64,000 nt of DNA from Hygrophila difformis (Eukaryota; Streptophyta; Magnoliopsida; Lamiales; Acanthaceae), in NCBI GenBank assembly GCA_030278955.1, contig JAOANR010000014.1:39135453-39199452 (forward strand), in the 5' to 3' direction. Positions 35,213 through 46,566 of this stretch are shown one piece after another (position 1 is the stretch's first letter; every line of letters starts with the position of its first letter). Made by a program: the position numbers and the translations under genes. The notes beneath the pieces are model-generated. The model did no database searches. It saw only the letters and a list, made by a program, of their open reading frames with translations, and had not been told where the DNA came from.

Positions 35213-38121
35213 TGAAACTTTTTGACAATTTCCGTCCACGAGCATTTTCTAAAATATACCAGGTTAGATTTATTAAAAGAAAAGAGTTATGATTAACGGG
35301 AAAGGGTTTAGGGATGTATCAAGATTATTAATCTTTTTATTACTCAAGTATGGTGCTTTGGTTTCAAATGGCGCTGTGGTCCTCTCTGTCATGAAATGTT
35401 GACAAATCTCATGGCATAGCCGGGATAGGTTGACCTTTAGCCTGTCACACTGAGGATCCCCGGCAAATATGCCATGATACTTCTCATCAATTCTTGCCGT
35501 AAGATTTCCTACCATGAAACTTTTGACTGATTCCCACTACATGAGTATTTTCCGAAAATTCATGATCCTGGTTTAGATTTTATTTAATGAAACCAATTTA
35601 TGATGGCGGGGTTGTGATTAGGGATATATTGATAAGTAGTCATGTTTTTATTGCTCGTGTTTAAGAAACTGTGCCCCCGAAAGCGCACGGTGTCAAAAAT
35701 TGCAGTAATTTATAGTAAGACCGGATCGTTCACTGGAGGATGTGCGATAGAAGCAGGGCCCACGTCGTTTTACTAGATTTTCCATTCGTATTGCTCAATA
35801 GGTTTGAAAGGTGATTAACAACTACTGACATGAATTTAAACTAGGTTACAAAAGCATTTAAAATTACTCTACAAAGCGAATAAATCTATTCTAGAAATCG
35901 GGTAAAGATTACTCTACGAATGCGATAAACATTATCTATGAAAGCGGGGGAAAAATTACATTGTGCCAACCGTGAAGCTGGATCACAATGTAGACAGAAG
36001 GGACAGGAAGACAAGAATGAAAGTTGGACAAGATTTAGATAAAGCAGTATTAAACTTCCATTTTTATATGCAGATCTTTGTTTGGGATAATTCTATCAGA
36101 TAGCCAATTCTCATGCTCTCAATAATGCTTTCCCTTTAACAGACAGGTACTTACAATATGAGTTTACATGTTCTTAAGACCGCAAATTCTAAGATACCAC
36201 AGATTTGTAACTGCCCTGGCCTGGGTGTGTTACTTCATCTGTGGTGGAAAAGCAACACCCGACACATCATTTATTGAAATGCCAAGTACTACTATCATTC
36301 TCCCATGTCACGCCCAAAGATTCGAATTAAGCCCTAAACTATCCCTTAACTGTCAATCCTAGTAGCAGTTACACAACTCTCAATACAACCGAGTGACCTC
36401 TAATGAAAGCGGTTAAAAGAAAGCGGTAAAGAAAGCATTTAAAACCTATCACTCGGAGGTTTTGAAAATCTGACCCTGGTAGTAAGAGACAGCTCCCCAT
36501 CAAGATGAAGGAGTATGGATCAAGAATTCCCGGCTCTCAGTGAACCACTAGTGTGTTCACTTCCTTCCGGGTGATTATGAGATACAAACTAATGAAACGG
36601 ACTAATAAATTAGTTCGTTCCGGATGCACTCACTCAGGACTCAAAAGTAGGCTTTGGCAGAAGAGGATGGCAGTTGAAAGAAAACTCAACCCTATCTTAG
36701 AAAGTAGCCAAGGCCTGGATGATGTTCCTCTAAGATTATTTACTACACTGTATTTGAATCCAAGTGGACCCCATCGCGGTGTAGCACTCAATCTTAGATT
36801 TCCATCAACCAGCAATTTTGGAAAATAATGGATTTGAAAATCATTCCCTATCAGGTACTAGACTCTCAGTTAAAACACAGACCCTTTCAGTCTAAAAGAG
36901 ACCTAATCGCTGAATCTGTTTCTACTTTCCCAAAATACAACCCTTGACAGAATATGAATTAGTCATAACTGAAAAGTTTATCCCTTACTCAGATCCGGAT
37001 TTTATAAAGCGATTTTTGTTGGAAGTCTATTACGCAATATCTGTTTAAGATCTAAACTTCTATTGTCCAAGGGAAGGATCCCAAAATAATATAGACCACA
37101 TTATCTACATAATATTATCATGCATAAGGATATAGGGAAGTGTAAAATTAATTGACCCAAAATATAAATGCGGGTCTAGACAGAAGGTGAAACACAGACA
37201 TGAAGTAGTCAAGGGACCAAAGTAATGGCAGAATAATCAGGTGGACTGTAAACATCTACTATCCAATTTCCCAATTACTCGGATGGAGCGAATTTAGACA
37301 GCTTAGACCCTATAATGGTGGTGTCAACACCAGTTGGGCCTCCACTGTCTGTGAATTCGGATAAAAACCTACATGCTTCCCTTCTATAATGATCATCAGT
37401 TGGCATTGACTGATGCCAACTGACTCCCAGTACGGATTGGAATTTGGGTTTGGAAATTAAGATAACAAAAAATAAAACTGTATCTGGATGGGAGTCAGCC
37501 GAGCAGCTATTATAACCCCGGATGGGTAAACCGCCAAGGCTTCCACTGACAGTCATCCAGACCATGCAAAATAACACTTAGTAATTAATACTCAGATTAC
37601 GAGCTAGTTATCCATGAGGGAATACCCACCAACATTAATCTGATGTATTCTTTACTAATTGTTACACACAACACGCAATGACGAAATCAAAAAGAAAATG
37701 AAATAGAAGGAGATTCCTTGTATGAGAGACATTGGTTTCTCATGCAAGGTTGTGGATTGGGTCCACAATTGATGATCTTAAATAATCCTTCCTACCATAA
37801 TTAATTACAGTCCGGATTATCTGCTTAAGCCATCGAGATTTTGTTTATACAAGAGTGTTTTAATGGCAATTGAACAAAGGTCCTTTAATCATGATGATTG
37901 TTGATGTTTGATTATTACTAATCTCAATCCTTAATCATTAATGAGTCAAGGGTTCAATTAATTAAGTGATGCAAATGGAGAATCAAAATTTGGGCAGCAT
38001 AACACCCTATATTGCAATTCCAGAATTTTACACCTTAACCCGTGGGGTTATGATGTGAGTGTTGCAATATAATATAGAAAGAGAATGGAGATTGTTTAAG
38101 ATTAAAATAGAGAGAAGTGAA

Positions 38122-38680
38122 TCTTTGTCGCGATACCATAAGTTTTGTCGCGGTCCGAGGTCCGCGACATGGGTATCCTGACAAGTTTTTAGAATTTTTG
38201 GCAGCATAATGCCTCTTTGTCGCTATGCAAGATTTTGTCGCGGAACGTGGTTCCGCGACAAGAGTGTTTCGCGACAAAGTGTTTTCAGAAAATTCCTAAG
38301 GCATTTGAACCTTTGTCGCTATGCATGGAAAATTTTTGTCGCGGAACGTGGCTCCGCGACAAGGTGTTCCGCGACAAAGTGTTCAAAGATTAAGGAACAT
38401 GGCATAATTTTTCTGTCTCAGAATGAGATTTTGTCGCGGAACGTGGTTCCGCGACAAAAAGCCATGCAGACAAAATGCAAGAGTTTGGCTCCTTTGTCGC
38501 TATGCATGGAAGGTTTTGTCGCGGAACGTGGCTCCGCGACAAGGTATTCCGCGACAAAGGGTTTTAAATTATGGAGACAAGTGTCTTGAAACACCTTGGT
38601 CGCGGAACAACCATTTTGTCGCGGAACGTGGTTCCGCGCCAAAAGGCGGTTGGCGCCCGAGGTGGTTCAGGACAAAAGTC
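38122..38680. repeat. CGCGACAA palindrome cluster, element C 5' LTR (large)
   Basis: It is equivalent to 22857-23430 but lacks one 16-base half unit. Arms TTGTCGCGGAAC and GTTCCGCGACAA recur. Confidence 0.92.
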
Positions 38681-39371
38681 AGAAAAAGCAGAAATGAACA
38701 GTGGCATGCAAACAGCGTGATCTCACCCTATTTCAGATTAAAAAGCTATTCTAAGCTAAAAATAAGCAAGAAATATTCAAAATGAGGAAGAACATGCTTA
38801 AACAAAAATAAACAAAGCTGGGCAGAATATTAAAATAAAGCAAGAGTCCTAATCTAAGGTTTGATCACACATACACACAACATTATCCATAAAATGCTTA
38901 ACAGTAAACATAAAAAGGCATAATGGGGGTCAAATGACCCCAAAATGAAAAAGAAAGCATAAATCCATGGGGTGTGAAACCCATTTCATGATTTGGGACA
39001 CAAATGATGAATGTTTTCCCATATTATTGAAGGGGTGTTGTTAATACCCATGATTTGGGTATTACAAACCCTAAAAATAAGAGTTTAGAAACCAAAACAT
39101 GGTGTAAAGTGGCTATCTAAGTAACTGTGAACAGTAAAAGCACTAAACTAGACTAAACTAAGAACAAAAATTAAATAATACATGAAAATAAACCTAAACT
39201 ACTCTACCTAAGGAAGAACTCCTAAGCTTGCCTTCAAGAGAGATCAACAAAATTCCAATTTTTCCCACTTTTAGCTCATGGGAGACACCTCATATTTATA
39301 GAAGTGTAACCCTAAGCCCATGGGCCTTGATTCTAGCCCATTGTGTCTTAAGACATCACGCACATCACAGC

Positions 39372-39620
39372 TTTGTCTCGGAGCATCAAGTTGGTCGCGG
39401 AACACACTGCATGTGGCAAGGCTTCTCGACTGGGTCTTGTGTCTCTAATAGGGTGTCTTGGTCGCGGAGTCATGCCCTTGTCGCGGAGCATGCCATCGCG
39501 ACAAAGGTCATCGCGACAAGGGCTTGGCCGGTTTTCTTCTTCATCTGGGCTGCTTGGTCGCGGAACCCTCCTCTGTCGCGGAACACTGCATCGCGCCAAA
39601 GGGCTTCCGCGACAAAGGCC
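39372..39620. repeat. CGCGACAA palindrome cluster, element C 5' LTR (small)
   Basis: It is equivalent to 24122-24370, with two point differences. Confidence 0.88.
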
Positions 39621-39920
39621 TTCCTAGGCCTGCTGGATTGGGCCAGATGGGCCGAAAATATTCTTTTTGTGGGCTTTTCTATCTTTTTCCCATCTTTTTG
39701 TTTCCTTTTCTTTTTCTCATGTTTTTGGATTTTTCTAACATAAATATGTAATAAAATTACATATTTATGTCTTTTTCACACAGCTTATTATTTTTACAAT
39801 TATGCATAAATTAGTCCAATTCGACTGCTTTCTTACTTAATGTAAGACCGGAATGCGATCAAATGCCCGTTTAAGACACGGAAATGGATTGAAAATAATG
39901 GTCATTTCTGGCCATTATCA

Positions 39921-39925
39921 GATGC
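39921..39925 (+). repeat. Target-site duplication GATGC, right copy of element C
   Basis: It matches 19943-19947. The gag frame of B resumes immediately after it. Confidence 0.96.
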
Positions 39926-42900
39926 CGGCAGGCTATCAACTGCCCAAGTTTCAACAGTTCGACGGCAAAGGGAATCCCAAGCAACATATCGCCCATTTCG
40001 TAGAGACATGCAACGAAGCGGGTACGTTTGGAGATCACCTCGTCAAACAGTTCATTCGTTCACTAAAGGGGAATGCGTTCGAATGGTATACCGACTTGGA
40101 ATACGGCAGCATCGACAGTTGGGATCAACTTGAGCAAGAGTTTCTGAACCATTTTTACAGCACACGGCGTACCGTCAGCATGATAGAATTGACGAACACG
40201 CAACAATCAAAGGGCGAGCCGGTGATCGACTACATCAACCGCTGGAGAAGCCTGAGCCTCAACTGCAAGGATCGCTTGTCTGAGACGTCGGCGATTGAGA
40301 TGTGCATCCAAGGCATGCAATGGGGCCTACGATACATCCTGCAAGGCATTCGTCCTCGGACATTCGAGGAGCTTGCAACTCGTGCTCACGACATGGAGCT
40401 AAGCTTGGCGTCAAGTGGAGCCTATGGTCCGCCCGTTCAACAAACTCGTACAAACAACCGAGTCGAATGGAAGAAGGGAGGCAAGCCACAGTCGAAGCCA
40501 CCCACAAAAGATGCGATGGCAACAAGCGTCGCTCTCGTAAAGGTACACGGGAAGGAGCCGGTGACAAACGACAAGCCAAAGCCACCACAAGCTCAACGTC
40601 AAAAGTCGTCATTGGAAGATAGACGGGCTAAGACGTACCCATTCCTTGACTCCGACTTACCAGGCATCTTCGATGACTTGATGAAAGAAAACCTCATCGA
40701 GCTACCAAGGATGAAACGTCCCGAGCAAGCTGGGATGACCAACGACCCGCTATACTGCAAGTACCACCGTTTGGTGAGCCACACGATCCAAGATTGCTTC
40801 GTTTTCAAAGACAAAGTCATGGATCTCGTCAAACAAGGCAAAATCACCTTGGCAGACGAAGGAGAGACGGCCAACACCGTTTCCATCCAAGTTGGATCGA
40901 TCGAGATCAAAGTTCCTCACAATTCCACCACCTGCAACACCGTCTTCGAAGTCGGGAGCACGTCGAAGCAAGACCACACCAAACAAGTTGTGGATCATTC
41001 GCATCTCAACGAATGCATGCTGTCCATCACGTTCAATGACGACGACATGCCGATGGAGCTGGAAAATTCGAAGGCTCATAACCGACCATTGTTCGTCGTT
41101 GGATACGTGGACAACAAGCGAGTAAACCGCGTCCTGGTAGACGGAGGTTCTGCCGTCAACATCATGTCACTTCATACCCTAAAGGAATTAGGCATCTCGG
41201 AGGAAGAACTATGCAATAGCAAAATGTTGATCCAAGGCTTCAACCAAGGGGGGCAAAAATCCCTTGGTGCAATCCGAGTCCGTTTGCAAATTGATGAGAT
41301 GGTTGCAAACACATACTTCCACGTCATTGACGCAAGAACATCATACAACATGCTTCTTGGCCGGACATGGATCCATGAAAACGGCGTTACTCCCTCAACA
41401 TGGCACCAGTGCTTCAAGTACGTGCACAACGGCGTCGTCAAAAGGGTTATCGCCGATGACAAACCATTCGCGGTGGCCGAGTCTTATTACGGGGACGCTA
41501 AATACTACCTTGATTCGTCCAAATTTAAGGCACCTTCGTGCGGGGAAGAAGAACGTAAAGATGATCAACCAGTCCGTGATGATAAGGGAAAATCGATCTT
41601 GGAAGAGGCATTCGAGGGGCTTACACTCCCACTAACGCCCATTGATCCTGGCATGTCGCAGAAAACGGTGAAAATTCAACTCAAAGGTAGTGAGGCACGC
41701 CGACTAAAGAACGATAAGGAATTCGGTCCAAAGGCATTCAAACTGCTCACCAAGTCTGGATTCAACCCAAATGGGCCATCGCCGTTGGGAAAGCTCTCGG
41801 ACAACAATCGAAGAAAAGGTGACCGGAGTGGACTTGGGTATGTTGCGGAATTTGACACGGCGCCCCAAGCATCGAAAGCGCCCATATTCGTCAAAGCGGA
41901 ACAAACGGTGAAGGCACCGGTTCGTATCGTCATAAAACGAGCTACGATCAATAATGTCACCGAAGAAGAGAGTCAAGGAGATGGCATCTCAAAGGACCAG
42001 CGTGAACGGAAGTCGGTATTTGATCGTATCGGTAGCCCATCAAAAGAAGAGGAAAAACGAAGTGTCCACGATAGACTTGGCTCAACGGAGACAATCGAGC
42101 ACAAAGGATCTGTCTTTCGCCGGCTTGGAGCAAACAAAGAAGTGAAGCCAACTGTTTTCGATAGGCTCAGGGCTGTTGCCAAAGAAGACTCTGCAAAATC
42201 CGTCTTCAAAAGGCTAGGTTCTACAAAACCCCAATCACAAATCAAAACATCGACTAGCAAAGAGCGGTCTCCGGTAAAACAAGGGATATTGGACGACCCT
42301 AACTACGGCAACGATGTGAGAAGCACCGTACCTTCCCGCATGAAGCGTCAAGTTGAGTGGACTGTCTCATCTGACGAATGGCTAAAGCTCAAGAAACGGA
42401 CCATCATCTTCACAAAGCATGACGAAGATGATCAAGCTGACAAAGTTGACATTCATCATATCACCATTGACTGCGGTGAGCCAAGTGAAGAAGACGCCAA
42501 CGCAGCGCCGATGCAACTTGAGGAAGGAATCAAGGTCACTGTGGATGAACTCTGTGAAGTGAACTTAGGAGATGAGAAAGATCATCGCCCGACGTTTATC
42601 AGTGCCTTACTGACCGTAGATGAGGTGGAAAAGTACGTGGCACTACTCCAAGAGTTCAAAGATGTCTTCGCATGGTCCTACAAAGAAATACCCGGTCTGA
42701 ACCCCAAGATAGCCGTCCACCGCCTTGCAGTGAAGAAAGATGCACGACCCGTAAAGCAAACACAACGTCGGTTCCGGCCTGAACTTCTACCGCAAATTGA
42801 AGCTGAGGTGAATAAGTTGATCGACGTTGGCTTCATTCGTGAAGTGCAATACCCCACTTGGATCTCAAGCATCGTCCCGGTGAGGAAGAAGAATGGACAA

Positions 42901-45834
42901 ATTCGAGTCTGTGTTGACTTTCGCGATCTGAATGAGGCTTGCCCGAAAGATGAGTTCCCGTTGCCGATCACCGAGCTGATGATTGATGCCACCACGGGAC
43001 ATGAAGCATTATCGTTTATGGATGGGTCTTCCGGCTACAATCAAATAAAGATGGCTCCCGAAGACGAAGAGATGACTGCGTTCCGGACTCCAAAAGGCAT
43101 ATACTGTTATAAAGTTATGCCCTTCGGCCTGAAGAATGCGGGGGCAACGTATCAACGTGCCATGCAAAAGATCTTCGACGACATGCTGCACAACCTGGTT
43201 GAATGCTACGTCGATGATCTCGTAGTAAAGACCAAGGAACAAGTCAATCATCTATAAGACTTGAGGACCGTGTTCGAACGCCTTCGCAAGCACCAACTGA
43301 AGATGAATCCGTTGAAGTGCGCATTTGGCGTGTCCTCTGGAAAATTCCTTGGCTTTGTCGTACGGAATCGCGGAATTGAAATCGAGCAAGCCAAAATTGA
43401 CGCAATCTTGAGAATGCCGGAGCCACGGTATATCCACGAGTTGAAGAGCCTTCAAGGTAAGCTCGCATACATCCGGAGGTTCATTTCCAATCTTGCTGGA
43501 AGATGCCAACCGTTCAGCAAGCTCATGAAAAAGGGTATTCCGTTCGAGTGGGATGAGTCCTGCAAGAAAGCGTTCGACAACATCAAAGCATATCTGATGA
43601 AGCCGCCAGTGCTAGCTGCTCCAGTGATCGGACGACCATTGATCCTGTATGTAGCTGCCCAAGAAAACTCTGTCGGCGCCTTGCTAGCTCAAGAAAATGA
43701 TGGGGGCAAGGAGAACGCGCTCTACTATCTAAGTCGGATGATGACGCCGAACGAGCTCAAGTTCCGTCCAATCGAAAAGCTTTGTCTAGCATTGGTCTTC
43801 GCCATCCGCAAACTGAAGCATTACTTCCAAGCTCACACGGTACATCTTGTATCCAAAGCAAATCCTCTCAAGCATGTGTTATCTCAATCTGCTCTCTCTG
43901 AAAGACTTTCACGATGGTACTTGTTGTTTCAACAGTTCGAGATCGTTTACGTACCACAAAAGGCTATCAAAGGACAAGCCCTGGCCGACTTTTTAGCTGA
44001 TCATCCGATACCTGCTGAATGGGATCTTTCTGACGACCTTCCGGGCGAAGATGTGATGCTAACTGAAGCTAGACAACCATGGAAAATGTACTTCGATGGA
44101 GCTGCCCACAAGGGAGGAGCTGGAGTAGGAATCGTCTTCGTCACTCCCACGGGTGAGATCTTACCTCATTCAATTACTCTCACTAGCAATTGCTCCAATA
44201 ACGTTGCTGAATATCAAGCCCTGATCTTGGGACTCGAAATGGCAGCCGACGCCAAGCAACTATATCTTCAAGTCTACGGCGACTCCAAGTTGATAGTCAA
44301 CCAGCTACTTGGCGAATATGAAGTCAAGAAACCGGACCTGGTGCCATATTATAAGTACGCACGTAGGTTGATGGCATATCTCCATGTTGTGTCGATTGAA
44401 CATGTCCCAAGAAGCCAAAATCGGCAAGCTGACTCCCTGGCAAAGTTGGCGTCAACACTTACCTCGCCAGAAGACAAGATGACCATCACGCTGACTAAGG
44501 GATGGGTGATGCCTCCAGTTTTTGATTACGATAATGAGTTTGAAGAAAATACGGCCGTTGAAGTATTTGAAATCGACGAAGAAGAAGATTGGAGGCAACC
44601 TTTGGTAGACTACTTGCTGCATCAGAAGTTACCCGAGGATCCGAGAAGAAAAGTTGATATCCGAAGACGTACTGCCCGATTCTTCTACTTTAATGGCACC
44701 TTGTATAGAAGGTCGTTCAAAGGGGTTCTACTCCGTTGTTTGAGCTCCACTGAAGCTGTTCAAGCATTGGAAGAAGTACATGCTGGGATTTGCGGCGCAC
44801 ACCAATCGGGGCCGAAGCTACATTTCTGCATCAAGAGAATGGGATACTATTGGCCGACGATGGTTAGAGACTGCATGGAGTTTGCTCGAAAGTGCCAAGC
44901 CTGCCAATTTCACGCCAACTTCATCCACCAACCTCCTGAGCCGTTGCATCCAACTGTGGCATCATGGCCGTTTGACGCATGGGGCATGGACATCGTTGGA
45001 CCGCTGCCAAAGTCTTCCGGGGGGCATGGCTATATCCTTGCTGCTACGGATTACTTCTCCAAGTGGGCTGAAGCTGCACCCTTTAGAGAAGTCAAAGGGG
45101 AACATGTTGCTAGTTTCATCCGAATCAATATCATCTACCGTTATGGCGTCCCGCGTTACATCATGACAGACAACGGACGATCATTTGTCAACAGCACCAT
45201 CACCAAGTTGTGTGAGAAGTTTGGATTTACTCAGCGAAAGAGTTCTGCATATTACCCGCCGGCAAATGGACTGGCAGAGGCCTTCAACAAAACCTTATGC
45301 TGTTTATTGAAGAAAGTAGTCTCCAAGTCAAAACGGGATTGGCATGAGAGAATCAACGAAGCTTTATGGGCATATCGAACAACTTTCCGCACACCCACCA
45401 AGGCAACGCCATACTCGTTGGTCTATGGAGTGGAAGCCGTGTTGCCGCTGGAAACGAAAATCCCGTCGTTAAGAGTCGCCATCCAAGAAGGACTCACTGA
45501 AGAGGACAACGCCCGACTGCGTTTGGAAGAATTGGAAGCCCTTGATGAAAGAAGGCTCGAAGCACAACAAAGGTTGGAATGCTACCAAGCCCGCCTCTCG
45601 AAGTTCTACAACAAGAAAGTCAAGGCACGCTCGTTCCAAGTTGGAGATCTCGTCCTCGCCATCCGAAGACCCATTGTCATCAACTACCGCAGTGGGAACA
45701 AGTTCACCTCCAAATGGGATGGACCATACGTCATCACGGAAGTCTTCACAAACGGAGCCTACATGATGATTGATAACGATGGAGTGAGCATCGGACCGAT
45801 AAATGGGCGGTTCTTGAAGAAGTTCTACGCTTGA
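39926..45834 (+). pseudogene. gag-pol: Element B gag C-terminus and pol, one internal stop
   Basis: With the 19335-19947 part it would make about 2173 codons. The gag core has [20 protein letters not shown] and [35 protein letters not shown] finger follows. The protease is [10 protein letters not shown] (41138-41167). A block with five SVFDRLG-like repeats lies at 42010-42235. The reverse transcriptase has [19 protein letters not shown] and an intact YVDDLVVKT (43207-43233). A first RNase H domain (43640-44010) is followed by a second one, MYFDGAAHKGGAGVG with NVAEYQALILGLEMA and YGDSKLIVNQL (44088-44450). This second RNase H of the archaeal/plant cellular type is a Tat-lineage hallmark. The integrase has a zinc domain and a full triad (GMDIVGPL, MTDNGRSF, NGLAEAFNKTL). 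The only lesion besides element C is TAA at 43255-43257, between HL and DLRTVFERL. The end at 45834 is a natural stop. Confidence 0.93.
42010..42235 (+). repeat. SVFDRLG peptide repeats in the element B polyprotein
   Basis: [36 protein letters not shown] and KSVFKRLGS occur 12-18 residues apart, joined by charged linkers. They lie between protease and reverse transcriptase. The function is unknown to me; they look like short linear motifs. Confidence 0.9.
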
Positions 45835-45837
45835 AGA

Positions 45838-46566
45838 ATGGACAAGGAAAATGCTCCTTGACGCATGAGCCTAAACTGCACGTCACCAAAAAAAAATGCA
45901 AAAAAAATGTAATACTCCTGGCCCGCAAGAGTATAAACTGTGTACGGCTCAAAATAAACAAATTCAATTTGTTTTGAACTACGTAATGGCTTGATCCCTT
46001 CACAAGGTACGTAGGCAACTTGGAAATCATTTTTCTAAGTTCAGTCATAAACAAAAAAAATCAATCAAGTAATTGGATTAATTATGTTGGTTCATTACTT
46101 GATGGAAAAAATGTAGTTGGGTTAAGTTAATCCATTACAAGGAAAAAAAATTTAAGTAAATGGGTTGATTAAATTTGATCCATTACTTGCAAAAAAATAA
46201 AAAAATAAAAAAAATGGGTTGATTAAATTTAATCCATTACTTGATAGAATAAATTTGAGCATATGAGTTAAATTCAACACATTGCTTAAAAAAAATGTTG
46301 AATGGATTTATTAAATTAATCCATCACTTGGTTTGGAGAAGTTATGGCTACATGCACTAAAGCACTTAATTTTAATTAAAGTGTTTTAGTATTCAAATTT
46401 GAAGGATGGTGTAAAGTTTTGCATCGAGGCTTGCAAGTGCATTCATGATGTAAATAATGAAGAAATGAGAGCTTTATTTCACCAGGGGATCAAGATACAA
46501 ATTCCATGTGAACTAAGCAATGAAGAATGCGAAAAACAAAGAATAAAGAACGAAAGAATGATGAAG
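45838..46566. other. Element B spacer behind pol, with imperfect AT-rich repeats
   Basis: A GAACTACGTAATGGCTTGA and GGTACGTAGGCAACTTGG pair (45976-46022) resembles a conserved sequence found behind pol in Tat-like elements. From 46060 to 46340, units containing GGGTTGATTAAATT and ATCCATTACTTG repeat four or five times at about 55-80 base spacing. A 60-residue frame at 46399-46581 is not supported. Confidence 0.65.

Larger units (their letters stand above)
19948..39920 (-). mobile_element. Element C: Athila-like Ty3/gypsy retrotransposon, complete (19,973 bp)
   Basis: LTRs at 19948-24670 and 35213-39920 flank an interior of 10,542 bp read on the minus strand. The primer site TGGCGCCGTTGCCGGGGA directly follows the 5' LTR and is the one known from Athila elements. 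The gag-pol is intact at 1986 residues. Behind pol lie 4.4 kb containing an F-box-like coding segment where Athila elements usually have an env-like frame. The LTRs differ by about 12 substitutions and 4 indels. C is inserted head-on into the gag of B. Confidence 0.95.
35213..39920 (-). repeat. Element C 5' LTR (4708 bp)
   Basis: It matches 19948-24670 except for about 12 substitutions and 4 indels. The largest indel removes one 16-base half unit of the CGCGACAA palindrome near 38455. In element orientation it begins at 39920. The promoter was not located confidently. Confidence 0.95.
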
